DNA from: Roseibium aquae
GTDB lineage: Bacteria > Pseudomonadota > Alphaproteobacteria > Rhizobiales > Stappiaceae
NCBI RefSeq assembly: GCF_008711285.1
Contig: NZ_VXDC01000001.1
Coordinates: forward strand, 248,001-312,000
Length of the DNA: 64,000 bases
Direction of reading: 5' to 3'
A model generated the notes under the pieces. The model ran no database searches, had not been told where the DNA came from, and worked only from the letters and a program-made list of their open reading frames with translations. Each line of letters starts with the position of its first letter. The stretch's first letter is position 1. A program made the translations under genes and the position numbers. Positions 41,908-51,520 of the stretch are shown here, one piece after another.

Positions 41908-43411
41908 CCTTGTCCAGTATCTTGGCCGAAGAAATCACGCCGGGCAGGCCGGCGCCAGGGTGCGTTCCCGCGCCGACCATGAAAAGGTTGTCAAGCTCTT
42001 CGGATTTGTTGTGCGGCCGGAACCAGGCCAGTTGAAACAAGGTCGGTTCTATGCCGAAGGCTGCGCCCTTGATGGACAGGAGGTCATCTTTGAACGCGGT
42101 CGGGGTCAAAAGCTTGGACGAAACAACATGGTTTGACAGGCCGGGCAAAAGGGTCTGCTCAAGATAGGCTTCGAGCTTCTTGCGGTAGGGTTCGGCAGCC
42201 GTCTCCCAATCGATGTCCGCTTCCAGATTGGGAACGGGGGACAACACGTAGAAACTGTCGCAACCGGGCGGCGCCATGCCCGGGTCGGTTTTTGTCGGCC
42301 GGTACAGGTACAGGCTGAAATCGTCGGCCAGAATCTTGCGGTCGAAAATATCGGTCAACAGGTGCTCGTACCGGGGGCCCATGAGGATTGTATGATGGTC
42401 GACTTCGCCATACGTCCGGTTCGTGCCGAAATACCAAACGAACAGGCTCATGGAGTGCCTTGACCTTGCAATCTTCTTAGCCGTCCAGCGTTTTGCCGGG
42501 CGTTTTCGGAGCAGGCGGGTATAGGTCCATCCCGGGTCCGCGTTGGACACCACAATGTCGGATGGAATCGTCATTCCATCCGCAAGCCTGACACCCGTCG
42601 CTGCGTTGCCTTCGAAGGTGATTTCGTCGACGTCGGCGCCGGTGAGAATGCTGTTTCCCTGGCTCTGGATCAGTTTTGCCAGTCCCTCGACAAGCGCATG
42701 TGTGCCGCCCATGGCGTAGTGAACGCCGTATTCCTTCTCGAGATAGGAGATCAGGGACATCATGCCGGTGGTGCGCAAGGGATTCCCGCCGATGAAAAGT
42801 GGGTGAAAGCTGAGCGCAAGGCGCAAACGCCGGTCCGCCACATACTTGCTTGCGAGCTTGAAGACAGACCGGTCGGCGCGGCGCCGGACAAGGCTGGGCA
42901 TGACCGCCATCATGCGCGGCACCGTATCGACCGGCGTATCGATCAAGTTGATGAAACCAGCTTCGAAACAGCGCTCACTTTCCTGCAAATACCGCTCGTA
43001 TCCTTCGACGTCCGATGGATTGAGACGGCCAATCTCCTGCCGCATCCGCTGCGTATCGGCGGACGGGCGGAAGACGTCGCCGTTGTCGTATCGGATCGTA
43101 TAGAAGGGGTCGAGTGGCACGAGGGCGATATCATCTGCCATCACGCGGCCGCACAGCGTCCACAGTTCTTCCAGGATGAACGGGGCCGTGATGATGGTTG
43201 GTCCGGCATCAAAGGTGAAACCGTCCTGTCGGAACCGGCGGGCACGCCCTCCGGGTTGGTCCAGGCGTTCGAGAATTGTGACCCTGTAACCGCGCGCGCC
43301 GAGACGGACCGCTGCAGCAAGCCCCCCAAAGCCCGACCCAATGACAATCGCATGCGGTCTTGGATCGTTGACCGTTGCGGTTCCAAGGTCTGGGTTATGA
43401 TGTGTCATCAT
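41879..43411 (-). CDS. crtI: Phytoene desaturase CrtI
   Basis: A 510-residue FAD enzyme that desaturates phytoene, to neurosporene in the spheroidene pathway. The N-terminal motif is AIVIGSGFGGLAAAVRLGARGYRV and the C-terminal signature LFMVGAGTHPGAGLPGVISSAK. Two adjacent ATG codons (43411 and 43408) can start translation, and a PpsR palindrome covers them. It lies 48 bases after bchO on the same strand and probably has its own promoter. Confidence 0.96.
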   Translation of the reverse strand: MMTHHNPDLGTATVNDPRPHAIVIGSGFGGLAAAVRLGARGYRVTILERLDQPGGRARRFRQDGFTFDAGPTIITAPFILEELWTLCGRVMADDIALVPLDPFYTIRYDNGDVFRPSADTQRMRQEIGRLNPSDVEGYERYLQESERCFEAGFINLIDTPVDTVPRMMAVMPSLVRRRADRSVFKLASKYVADRRLRLALSFHPLFIGGNPLRTTGMMSLISYLEKEYGVHYAMGGTHALVEGLAKLIQSQGNSILTGADVDEITFEGNAATGVRLADGMTIPSDIVVSNADPGWTYTRLLRKRPAKRWTAKKIARSRHSMSLFVWYFGTNRTYGEVDHHTILMGPRYEHLLTDIFDRKILADDFSLYLYRPTKTDPGMAPPGCDSFYVLSPVPNLEADIDWETAAEPYRKKLEAYLEQTLLPGLSNHVVSSKLLTPTAFKDDLLSIKGAAFGIEPTLFQLAWFRPHNKSEELDNLFMVGAGTHPGAGLPGVISSAKILDKVVPHASQFA

Positions 43412-43420
43412 CAATTGACA
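43403..43420. promoter_or_regulatory. PpsR-type operator at the crtI start
   Basis: TGTCATCATCAATTGACA is an exact TGT-N12-ACA element that includes both crtI start codons (43406-43411). A weaker half-site lies toward bchO (cgtcaatcaag at 43430-43440). Binding here would block transcription or translation start of crtIB independently of the bchIDO operon. Confidence 0.75.
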
Positions 43421-43459
43421 GTATGCCACGTCAATCAAGTGTGGCAAGCGGGTTTCTTC

Positions 43460-44341
43460 TTATCCCGCTTGAAAACGCGCCAGATCCTCCCGAACCAGGC
43501 CGGCAATCCGGCCGGGTGCGATCTCATGCAGAAGATGACCGCCCGTTTCAACGATGGAAGAGCGTCCGCCGGGCAGGAAGCGGGCCGCTGACCGGGACAC
43601 CCGCGCGGGAACCATCGGATCGTCCGCTGCCGCGATCAGGTTCACTGGAACACGGATTTCCCCCAGGCGGTTGACAAGGGGGTCGAGATCCCAGCCCGCC
43701 ATCATGCCGAGTGCGCCCTTCACATGGGCCGGATTGCTGACCAGCAACGCGTAGCAAGCCTTGCCTTCGTCATCGAGTTGGGAGCCGGTCGCCTTGAGAA
43801 GCCTTTGCACCAAGCCGCCGATGCGGGCTTGCATCGCAACGGTGTTCGCCGTCCAAGGGTTGAAAAACAGCACCTTGGCAAGAGGGGAGAGAAAGGCATT
43901 GCCCGGGATGGCTTCCAAAGCGCTGTTCAGTCCAAAAACAAGGCGGGGCGCAAGGTGGCCATCCAGGACGGCTTGAAGAAGAAGAGCGGCTCCCGCGGAA
44001 TGGCCGATCACGATGTCAGGCTTCGTCTCAAGCGTGCGGAGAAGACCGCCGAGCGCCCGCGACATGCCCGGCAGGGCAAGGTCCCTGCGGCGCGCGCCGG
44101 TGGTAAAGCCGTGCCCCGGCAAATCGGGAACGAGGACCCGGTGATCCTGCGAAAAAAAAGGAATGAGACCGCGAAAGGAGTGGGAGGCCGCGCCAGTGCC
44201 ATGGATCATCAGGCAGACGGGAGCTGCCGGTGGACCCTGATCCTGCACATGCCAAACGATATGTCCGCTTCTGACGAACCGGCTGGCGTCGCGATGCGGC
44301 CAGGTTTTGCCGTCCCGGGCGAAAGACAGGGTGCGCACCAT
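43460..44341 (-). CDS. bchO: Alpha/beta hydrolase BchO
   Basis: A 293-residue alpha/beta-fold protein found with bchID in purple bacteria and proposed to assist the Mg-chelatase step; its reaction is not established. WPHRDASRFVRSGHIVWHVQ is the BchO N-terminus. The nucleophile elbow is GHSAGAALL, the oxyanion loop MIHGTGAASHS, and AADDPMVP and GGHLLHE supply the acid and His. Start 44341 lies 8 bases after bchD. Terminal gene of the bchIDO block. Confidence 0.93.
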   Translation of the reverse strand: MVRTLSFARDGKTWPHRDASRFVRSGHIVWHVQDQGPPAAPVCLMIHGTGAASHSFRGLIPFFSQDHRVLVPDLPGHGFTTGARRRDLALPGMSRALGGLLRTLETKPDIVIGHSAGAALLLQAVLDGHLAPRLVFGLNSALEAIPGNAFLSPLAKVLFFNPWTANTVAMQARIGGLVQRLLKATGSQLDDEGKACYALLVSNPAHVKGALGMMAGWDLDPLVNRLGEIRVPVNLIAAADDPMVPARVSRSAARFLPGGRSSIVETGGHLLHEIAPGRIAGLVREDLARFQAG

Positions 44342-44349
44342 GTCCAGGT

Positions 44350-46200
44350 TCACGCTCGCCCAGCCAGATAACGGCTGACAATCCGGGAAACGCCCGAGGC
44401 GGAGACATAGGGCAGCGTGCAATAGTCCGCCTGCATCGCCTTGGCCAGTTCTTGGGCGGCCGGCCGCGGACGCGGCGCAATATCGATAAAAACGGATTGA
44501 AATCCCCGGAAAGCACCATCTTGGGCCAGTTTCCGGGCATCGGTCGCGGCTTGCCGGCGGTTGGGTTCGCCTTTCAGCGAGATATTGGCGTTGCCATCGG
44601 TGAGATACACGATCAATGGGCTTTGGCCACGCTGGCGCACCTGCGCGGCGAGTTCCAGGGAGCGTTGAATGCCATTTGCCAGCGGGGTCGGTCCGCCGCC
44701 GGGCAGCCCGGTCAGGCTGCGTTTGGCCCGGACCAGGGAACGCGTTGGTTCCAGCAGGACCTCGGCCTCACGTCCCCGGAACGCCACCAGCGCCACCTGA
44801 TCCCGGCGCACATAGCAGTCCCCCAGCAGAAGCTCGATCGCGCCTTTCGCCTCCGCCAGCCGCGACAGGGCGGTGGAGCCTGAAGCGTCGACCGTAAAGA
44901 TGGCGGTGGATTCTGTCCTATGCCGATAGCGCACGTAGCGGAAATCGGAAGGCAGGATATGGATCTTCATGCCGGCTTTCCAGCCGTGGAGTGCCAGGTC
45001 CGGGTTGCGCAGTCTTTGCCAGGGGATGGCGGCCCGCAGGGTCGCGGCAATGTCCGGCCGGGCGCTGTCATAGGGCGGGCGCGGTGTCAGGCCGATCGGC
45101 CGGCCGCGCGCGCTTCCCGTTTTCCGGGCGCCTGACTTGCCGGTTTTCGCCTTGGCGTTCGCCCGTCCCGCCATCGGGTTGCGCAAGGCCTCCACAATTT
45201 CCCTTGAGGCGGTTTCCGAACTCACACTCATCTCCGCAAAAAGATCATCGAGGCTCAGTTCGGCTGGTTCTTGTGTGTCCGGTGTTTCCTGGGTTTCTCC
45301 AGTGGATTGTGGCGGTGGTCCTGTACCGGTCTCCGGGTCGGCCGGTGCCTGATCATCTTCCTGCGTGTAGTCTGTCGTTTGAATCTCCCCAATGCGTAGA
45401 CACAGGCGCAGGGCTTCCTGCAAATGCGCCGCGGTGACTTCGGATGTGTCGTCTAGTCTGGCCAGCAGCCGCGCGGTCCGCGCTGCCGAGGAAAGTTTGC
45501 GGAGCGAGCTATCCGCGATTTGTCCGGTGATATGTGCCAGCAGCGCCAAGGCATCATCCGCGATCGGTGGCAATTGATCCGGCTGCGGGCTTGCCGCGTC
45601 GGCCTGCGAATCCGAACAGGCACTGCCGTCTGGCTTCATGTCGTGGATGCTTATCCCGTCGAGGCAGATGTCGAGAACAAGCCGGTCGGTCAGGCCGCCG
45701 GCCATTTCCTCCTCGCCGTCGCGGGTCTCGTCGAGGACGACCAGCAGGAAATGCGCCGGATGAGACCGTCCCTGCCGATCCGTCACCGTTCCGGTGTCCA
45801 AGGCGCGGGCGAGAATCGCGGCTTGCGCTACCGGCAGACGTTCGGCCATTGGAACCAGCAAAACACCATGGGTCGCCCGGCTCAGAACGCCCCGTTCCGA
45901 CAAGGGGCGCCCAGCTTGCAGCGTTGCTGCCACGTCGAGGCCGCCAATCAAGGCGTCCACGGAAATCGAGGCGGGGATGCGCAGAAACGGTGTCCGATCC
46001 CCCAGAAAGTCTTTCAAGATGGCCAGATAGGCATCGCGCACGGGGCCAGCCCCGGACCGGATCCGGAGGCTCAGGGCAGGGCCTGATGGCCGGTCCGAGG
46101 CCATCGCGTGCCGATGGGCGAGTTTGACCAGATCAAGGGCCCTTAACGCGTCCTGCCAGAGGGCGGTTCCGGGAGAGGCGTGCTGGCCGGGTTCACGCAT
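44350..46200 (-). CDS. bchD: Magnesium chelatase subunit BchD
   Basis: A 616-residue AAA+ and von Willebrand A protein. The N-terminal AAA domain lacks a Walker A motif, as usual for BchD. A long Pro/Glu/Thr-rich linker (about residues 270-320) separates it from the C-terminal VWA domain, whose MIDAS is FTVDASGSTA near residue 425, with GGGPTPLANG and LTDGNANIS following. It couples BchI ATP hydrolysis to Mg insertion by BchH. It overlaps bchI by 8 bases. Confidence 0.96.
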   Translation of the reverse strand: MREPGQHASPGTALWQDALRALDLVKLAHRHAMASDRPSGPALSLRIRSGAGPVRDAYLAILKDFLGDRTPFLRIPASISVDALIGGLDVAATLQAGRPLSERGVLSRATHGVLLVPMAERLPVAQAAILARALDTGTVTDRQGRSHPAHFLLVVLDETRDGEEEMAGGLTDRLVLDICLDGISIHDMKPDGSACSDSQADAASPQPDQLPPIADDALALLAHITGQIADSSLRKLSSAARTARLLARLDDTSEVTAAHLQEALRLCLRIGEIQTTDYTQEDDQAPADPETGTGPPPQSTGETQETPDTQEPAELSLDDLFAEMSVSSETASREIVEALRNPMAGRANAKAKTGKSGARKTGSARGRPIGLTPRPPYDSARPDIAATLRAAIPWQRLRNPDLALHGWKAGMKIHILPSDFRYVRYRHRTESTAIFTVDASGSTALSRLAEAKGAIELLLGDCYVRRDQVALVAFRGREAEVLLEPTRSLVRAKRSLTGLPGGGPTPLANGIQRSLELAAQVRQRGQSPLIVYLTDGNANISLKGEPNRRQAATDARKLAQDGAFRGFQSVFIDIAPRPRPAAQELAKAMQADYCTLPYVSASGVSRIVSRYLAGRA

Positions 46201-47224
46201 GACCCACCGTTTGGTCGACCACCTCGTCGATCACGCGCGTCACCCTTGCCACGGACCCAGCTTCGTCCAGCGGATCGCGGCGCAGCCTGTGGCACAAAGC
46301 CATGGGCGCAACCGACAAAATATCAGCGACGGTCACCTCCATTCGCCCGTCGAGGGCCGCATGGGCCCGCCCGGCCCGCATGAGGGTCAGTTCTCCGCGC
46401 AGCCCGTCAACCCCCAGTCGAATGCACAGATCGGCCGCCAGACGCAGGCTCTCATCTGGAACATTGACGGACGGAATGACTTTCTTGGCTATCAGGATCG
46501 CGTCCCGGATTTCCAGGTCCGCCGCCTGCCAGGTTTCATGAAAGGAAACCGGGTTCAGTTCATAGGCGTCGCGGCGGCGCACCACTTCCACACGCGTTTC
46601 AATGTCATCCGGCGAGCCGACATCCACGGACAGGCCGAACCGGTCGAGTAGCTGCGGCCTGAGTTCCCCTTCCTCCGGATTGCCGCTGCCGATCATGATG
46701 AATTTGGCCGGATGGCGCACGCTGAGCCCTTCCCGTTCCACGACGTTCACGCCAGACGCCGCCACATCCAGCAACAGATCGACGAGATGGTCTTCCAGCA
46801 AGTTGACTTCGTCGATGTACAAGAACCCGCGATGCGCCCGAGCAAGAAGACCCGGTTCGAAGGCGCGCTCCCCGGACAATAGGGCCTTTTCCAGATCAAG
46901 CGCGCCACATACGCGGTCTTCGGTCACGCCGAGGGGAAGGTCGACAATCGGTGTTGGTCTGAGTGAGCGCTGCGGATGGGCCTCGCCATTGCAAACCGAA
47001 CAATGGGGCGACGGATTTTCCTCCGTGCAGTTGTACTGGCATCCGTCGGCGAGGCTGAGTTCGGGAAGCAGGCCGGCCAGGGCGCGAACGGCTGTGGACT
47101 TGCCCGTTCCCCTGTCTCCAAAAACAAGCACACCGCCCAGGCCCGGTTCTACCGCCGCGAGGAGAAGCGCATGCTTCATCTCGTCCTGACCGACGATTGC
47201 GGAAAAGGGAAATGGATGTGTCAT
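46193..47224 (-). CDS. bchI: Magnesium chelatase ATPase subunit BchI
   Basis: A 343-residue AAA+ ATPase, Walker A GDRGTGKSTAV near residue 37, Walker B GFLYIDEVNLLEDHLVD near residue 135, sensor I MIGSGNPEEGELRPQ. FPFSAIVGQDEMKHAL is the family N-terminus. It heads the bchI-bchD-bchO operon on the minus strand, with a PpsR operator 83-100 bases upstream. GAGG lies about 9 bases before the ATG. Confidence 0.97.
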   Translation of the reverse strand: MTHPFPFSAIVGQDEMKHALLLAAVEPGLGGVLVFGDRGTGKSTAVRALAGLLPELSLADGCQYNCTEENPSPHCSVCNGEAHPQRSLRPTPIVDLPLGVTEDRVCGALDLEKALLSGERAFEPGLLARAHRGFLYIDEVNLLEDHLVDLLLDVAASGVNVVEREGLSVRHPAKFIMIGSGNPEEGELRPQLLDRFGLSVDVGSPDDIETRVEVVRRRDAYELNPVSFHETWQAADLEIRDAILIAKKVIPSVNVPDESLRLAADLCIRLGVDGLRGELTLMRAGRAHAALDGRMEVTVADILSVAPMALCHRLRRDPLDEAGSVARVTRVIDEVVDQTVGHA

Positions 47225-47306
47225 GCGGATTGCCTCACAGCAGGTCGTCTGGCTCCGAACGCAAGAGCAAGCCGGGATCTGGCTTGTGGTTCCGGTTCGG
47301 ACGAAG

Positions 47307-47324
47307 TGTCAACTAAATTATACA
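47307..47324. promoter_or_regulatory. PpsR-type operator upstream of bchI
   Basis: TGTCAACTAAATTATACA is an exact TGT-N12-ACA element, 83 bases upstream of the bchI start. It is the nearest of the two sites to bchI and probably controls the bchIDO operon. Confidence 0.78.
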
Positions 47325-47489
47325 CTATCGTGCCGTTTGCAAATGGCATGCGATATCAGGAGAACCACGCACATTAGTTTTCGGAATCCGGATGCCAAAA
47401 ATACATTCAAAATACTTCAAGTATTCTATGCATAATCACTTATGAATAATAAGCGGTGCTACTTATTTTGGCGCAAATGAAAAAGAGGG

Positions 47490-47507
47490 TGTAAAAAAAA
47501 GTTTACA
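47490..47507. promoter_or_regulatory. PpsR-type operator upstream of dxs
   Basis: TGTAAAAAAAAGTTTACA is an exact TGT-N12-ACA element, 118 bases upstream of the dxs ATG. It would put isoprenoid precursor supply under the same redox control as pigment genes. Confidence 0.75.
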
Positions 47508-47624
47508 AAAACGCCGGCTGGTGGTGACAATATGGGCAGAGGACCTGCTTGGATCTGACCTTGGAAGCGAGAACCGGTTTAGGCATTCAAAAGGTCGGTC
47601 CTGCACGTGTTGGGAGGCACGGTC

Positions 47625-49583
47625 ATGGAAAGTAACGACAAGCCCCGTCCCGCGACACCTTTGCTCGACAAGGTGACTTCACCAGCGGCTCTCAGGCAAC
47701 TGCCCGACTGGAGACTGCGCCAACTTGCCGCCGAACTTCGTCAGGATACGATTTCCAGCGTTTCGCGAACCGGCGGGCATCTTGGGTCAACGCTCGGCGT
47801 GATTGAACTCACGGTCGCCATTCATGCGGTCTTCAATACCCCGCATGACAAGCTCATCTGGGATGTCGGACACCAGGCCTATGCTCACAAGATCCTGACG
47901 GACAGGCGGTCCCAGATGGCGTCCTTGCGGAAAGAGGGAGGGCTGTCCGGTTTCACCAAGCGTTCCGAAAGCGTGTACGATCCGTTCGGCGCCGCCCATT
48001 CCTCAACATCCATTTCCGCCGGGCTCGGGTTCGCGGCGGCGCGCGCGCACGGCGCGCAAGATGTCGGCGACGTTGTCTGTGTGATCGGCGACGGCGCGAT
48101 GTCTGCCGGCATGGCCTATGAGGCGATCAACAACGCGGGGGCGCTCGGTCATCGGATTTTCGTGATCCTCAACGACAATGAAATGTCGATTTCGCCTTCG
48201 GTCGGGGCGATCACGAAACACCTGGCAACGCTGTGTCAGAACGTACCCTTGGTCGAGATCGACACGTTGCTGCGCCGTGGAACCAAGCTGCTCCCAGAGC
48301 CGCTGCGCACCGGCATGCAGCGCACCCAGCGGGCGGTGCGGGAACTGGCCGGGACCAACAGTTTGTTTGAACACCTTGGTTTCAGCTACTTCGGCCCCGT
48401 CGATGGACATGATCTGGAGCACCTTTTGCCTCTTTTGCGGGCCTTGCGCGATCATGCCACGGGTCCGGTGCTCATTCATGCCGTGACACGCAAGGGCGCA
48501 GGTTATCCGCCTGCGGAAGCTTCGGATGACAAGCATCACGGGGTCGGCGCCTTCAATCTCGTGACCGGAGCGCCTGCGGCGAAAACGGAGGCCGCGCCGG
48601 CGCCGACCTATACCAAGGTCTTCGGCACCGCGTTGATCGAAGAAGCGAAAAGGGATCCGAAGGTCATCGGGATCACAGCGGCAATGGCAAGCGGGACCGG
48701 CATCGCACAGTTCGCAAAAGCCTTTCCCGAGCGAAGCTACGATGTCGGCATCGCCGAGCAGCATGCGGTGACCTTTGCGGCTGGTCTGGCGGCGGCGGGG
48801 ATGAAGCCGTTTTGCGCCATCTATTCCACCTTTCTGCAACGGGCCTATGACCAGATCGTTCATGATGTTGCCCTCCAGGACCTGCCGGTCCGTTTTGCCA
48901 TAGACCGGGCCGGGCTGGTGGGGGCGGATGGACCCACCCATGCCGGCGCATTTGACATCGCTTATCTCTCTAATCTTCCAGGGTTCACCGTGATGGCCGC
49001 GGCCGACGAGGCCGAACTTGTTCATATGGTGGCCACCGCTGCCGTGCATGACAGCGGACCGATCGCCTTCCGCTATCCGCGCGGGGAAGGCACCGGCGTA
49101 GCGCTGCCGCAAGCCGGTGTTCCCTTGGAAATCGGAAAGGGTCGCATTGTCCGGGAAGGGCGGACGATTGCTCTTCTGACCCTCGGCTCGCGGCTGGGGG
49201 AAGCCCTGCAGGCGGCCGGTCAACTGGAAGCGCGCGGATTGTCGGTGACGGTGGCGGACGCACGCTTCGCCAAGCCTTTGGACAAAACGCTCATTGAACA
49301 ACTCGCCCGAACCCATGACGTTTTGATCACCGCGGAAGAAGGCGCCGTTGGCGGTTTCGGTTCCCATGTTCTGCAGCATCTTTCGGATAAAGGCCTGCTC
49401 GGATCACGTCTACAGGTGCGGTGTATGAGCTTGCCGGATGTTTTCATCCAGCACGCTTCACCGCGCGCGATGTACGATGTTGCCTGCCTAAATGCTGTTC
49501 ATATTGCCGAGACTGCGCTAGCATGTCTTGAGGGAGCGCAGGAGCAATATCAAACGCCCGTAAATCTTGTAGGTGCGCCATGA
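47625..49583 (+). CDS. dxs: 1-deoxy-D-xylulose-5-phosphate synthase
   Basis: A 652-residue thiamine diphosphate enzyme, first step of the MEP isoprenoid route. It has [19 protein letters not shown], the ThDP motif [18 protein letters not shown] near residue 150, [12 protein letters not shown], and the transketolase pyrimidine-domain region [17 protein letters not shown]. The start at 47625 follows GGGAGG by 7-8 bases; a GTG start at 47607 precedes that site. A copy inside the PGC, preceded by a PpsR operator, is probably dedicated to photosynthetic pigments. Coupled to the next gene by ATGA. Confidence 0.96.
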   Translation: MESNDKPRPATPLLDKVTSPAALRQLPDWRLRQLAAELRQDTISSVSRTGGHLGSTLGVIELTVAIHAVFNTPHDKLIWDVGHQAYAHKILTDRRSQMASLRKEGGLSGFTKRSESVYDPFGAAHSSTSISAGLGFAAARAHGAQDVGDVVCVIGDGAMSAGMAYEAINNAGALGHRIFVILNDNEMSISPSVGAITKHLATLCQNVPLVEIDTLLRRGTKLLPEPLRTGMQRTQRAVRELAGTNSLFEHLGFSYFGPVDGHDLEHLLPLLRALRDHATGPVLIHAVTRKGAGYPPAEASDDKHHGVGAFNLVTGAPAAKTEAAPAPTYTKVFGTALIEEAKRDPKVIGITAAMASGTGIAQFAKAFPERSYDVGIAEQHAVTFAAGLAAAGMKPFCAIYSTFLQRAYDQIVHDVALQDLPVRFAIDRAGLVGADGPTHAGAFDIAYLSNLPGFTVMAAADEAELVHMVATAAVHDSGPIAFRYPRGEGTGVALPQAGVPLEIGKGRIVREGRTIALLTLGSRLGEALQAAGQLEARGLSVTVADARFAKPLDKTLIEQLARTHDVLITAEEGAVGGFGSHVLQHLSDKGLLGSRLQVRCMSLPDVFIQHASPRAMYDVACLNAVHIAETALACLEGAQEQYQTPVNLVGAP

Positions 49584-50596
49584 GTGCGCCGCGGTTGAGC
49601 AAGGAAAAAGCGGGCGACACAAGTGCACGGACTCTACCGTGCCTTCCAGATGACCTGTCCTATGGAATGGGTCATCACTTGGCCTTTCACAAAAAGCCTG
49701 ACGCGCTCCGGGGGGGATTGATGGCCGATGAGTGCGACGGGACCAGCAAACCCGAAAAACAGCGCGAGCGAGTGTCGTGGTCAGGCTACTTCGCCCCGCC
49801 GCAGGCTTTTTCCTGGGATCAAGGGCAAGTCGACGGGGACGCCGATCTGAGATCCCAATTGTCCGATGCGATCGAGGAGCATGTTCTTGACGAACTTGTC
49901 AGCAATCATGGCCGGGTCGATCGTGAGCGAAGTCAGGCCCGGTCCCAAGCCTTGCAAGGCTTGCACACCATATTGTTGAGCGCTTTGCTGGAAAGCCGTC
50001 CGGATGTGTTTCGCAGCCTCGTCGACCGGTTGTCGGCGAGTGCGATCCCCATCCTTGAGATCTGCGAAAACCTGATCATGCCCATGGTGGCCGAGCTCGG
50101 GCGGCGCTGGTCGTCCGATACGGAGAGCTTTGTAACGATCGCTGTTGCGATGTCCAGGCTGCAGCGGCTGGTGACCGAGTTGACCATTGCGAGACAAAGC
50201 CGATTCTCGACCAATCCTCCCCGAACGGCCCTTTTCGCGCGGATGCCGGAAAACGAGCACACGATTGGCCTTGCCGTGATCTCGGCATGTTTCGCAGAAA
50301 ACGGCTGGGGTGTCGCCGGTGGCGCGGATCTTCAAGCCGGGGATCGGGCGAACAGTCTTCTGCATGACATTCCCTGCCACCTTTTCGGCCTCTCAGTCGG
50401 ATGCGGGTGCGACATGGACAGCGTGAAAGATGTCATGGACGAAGCCCGTCAAAGCACGCGCCGGGACCCTTTGTGCATTTGCATTGGCGGGCCGGGTCTT
50501 CGCGGGCGGGAAGGTGAATTCTTGGCACTGGGCGCCGATTTCGAGGCATCGGATCTCAGGCAGTCCCTGAAAATGGCCGATAGTCTGGTTCATTGA
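49580..50596 (+). CDS. Second PpaA/AerR-like cobalamin-domain protein
   Basis: A 338-residue protein with an N-terminal variable region (1-95), a helical B12-cap-like domain (about 100-205) containing [21 protein letters not shown], and a C-terminal Rossmann-type cobalamin domain (about 213-335). The latter starts at [18 protein letters not shown], keeping His227 and Gly230 of the DxHxxG loop, then LFGLSVGCG and CIGGPGL. It is a paralogue of PpaA at 8677 in domain order, but that protein has lost HxxG. No DNA-binding domain is visible. Its start overlaps the dxs stop. A light- or B12-sensing role in cluster control is inference. Confidence 0.82.
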   Translation: MSAPRLSKEKAGDTSARTLPCLPDDLSYGMGHHLAFHKKPDALRGGLMADECDGTSKPEKQRERVSWSGYFAPPQAFSWDQGQVDGDADLRSQLSDAIEEHVLDELVSNHGRVDRERSQARSQALQGLHTILLSALLESRPDVFRSLVDRLSASAIPILEICENLIMPMVAELGRRWSSDTESFVTIAVAMSRLQRLVTELTIARQSRFSTNPPRTALFARMPENEHTIGLAVISACFAENGWGVAGGADLQAGDRANSLLHDIPCHLFGLSVGCGCDMDSVKDVMDEARQSTRRDPLCICIGGPGLRGREGEFLALGADFEASDLRQSLKMADSLVH

Positions 50597-50728
50597 TGGG
50601 CTGACGGGGGGCGATGCCGGGCCATTGTGAAGCCGCTGGGTGTTCAGAGGCGGCCTTGACGCGATGCGTCTGTGATCTTTCCTGGATTACCATGCGTAAC
50701 TTCCCAGTGTGGGAAATGGAAGTTGCTC

Positions 50729-51499
50729 ATGAACAAGCTTGTCCTTGCGCTTCTCTGCCTTGGTGTTCTTGCCGCCGGTATCCGGTCCGGCTTCGCCGAA
50801 GAACTCGATCTCGAACTGGTGTTGCTTGCGGATGCCACCGGATCCATCGACGAGGCTGAAATCCGGTTCCAGCGGCAAGGGTATGCCGAGGCCATCACGG
50901 ACCCCGCGGTTTTGTCGGCCATCGCATCGAATGCCTACGGAAAAATCGCGATCACCTATGTCGAATGGGGAAGTGCCAATTCTCAGCAGGTGGTGGTCGA
51001 CTGGACCGTGATCGATGGGCGCGCGAGCGCTGAAGCCTTCGCCGCGTCCTTGATGGAGCAGCCGCGCCTGGCTTTTGGGCGCAATGCCATCGGTGCGGCC
51101 CTGCTCAAGGGCAAGGAGCTCATCGATACCAATTCCTATGCTGGCCTGCGCAAAGTGATAGATCTGTCGGCCGACAGCGCAAACAACTGGAACGGCCCAC
51201 CGATCGCGGAAGCCCGCGCTGCGGTCATAAATTCCGGCATCGTGATCAATGGCCTGGCAGTCTTGTGCCGGCATTGTTCTGGCCGGCCAGCGGGTTACGA
51301 TCTGGAGAACCGCTTCGCGAATGAAATCATCGGCGGGCCGGGGGCTTTCGTGATAACGGCTGACAACGCCCAGACCTTTGCCGATGCTGTGCGGCGGAAA
51401 CTCATTCTCGAGATCGCGGACCATCGGTCTGATCCTGAGGGCCTGGCCCGTTTCGCACGGGCGTCTTCCGGACCTGTGCCAGTCACCCTGAGCCCGTGA
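50729..51499 (+). CDS. Exported DUF1194 (VWA-like) protein
   Basis: A 256-residue protein. A signal peptide (MNKLVLALLCLGVLAAGIRS, cleavage near GFAEE) is followed by a von Willebrand A-like domain with MIDAS-type LADATGSIDEAEIRFQRQGY, GRNAIGAALLKG and KVIDLSADSANNW; this pattern fits DUF1194. The C-terminal part has LCRHCSGRPAGYDLENRFAN with two Cys that could form a disulfide. The start at 50729 gives a clean signal peptide; the longer ORF does not. Function is unknown. It lies between dxs-linked genes and bchJ, inside the PGC, on the plus strand. Confidence 0.82.
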   Translation: MNKLVLALLCLGVLAAGIRSGFAEELDLELVLLADATGSIDEAEIRFQRQGYAEAITDPAVLSAIASNAYGKIAITYVEWGSANSQQVVVDWTVIDGRASAEAFAASLMEQPRLAFGRNAIGAALLKGKELIDTNSYAGLRKVIDLSADSANNWNGPPIAEARAAVINSGIVINGLAVLCRHCSGRPAGYDLENRFANEIIGGPGAFVITADNAQTFADAVRRKLILEIADHRSDPEGLARFARASSGPVPVTLSP

Positions 51500-51520
51500 G
51501 GTCGACCAGCTTTCGCCGGA

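Larger units (their letters stand above)
47225..47624. other. bchI-dxs divergent intergenic region, AT-rich with several palindromes
   Basis: This 400-bp gene-free region is much more AT-rich than its surroundings. It contains two exact PpsR operators (47307-47324 and 47490-47507) and three further inverted repeats: GCCgTTTG/CAAAtGGC at 47332-47347, AATACTT-C-AAGTATT at 47411-47425 and CTTAT-GAATA-ATAAG at 47439-47453. No convincing small ORF was found. It must hold the promoters of both bchIDO and dxs. Confidence 0.75.

Noticed and set aside
47000-47606. Possible small ORFs in the bchI-dxs spacer (46976-47377 and 47223-47435)
   Set aside because: One lies largely antisense to bchI; the other has no ribosome site or coding character and overlaps operators.
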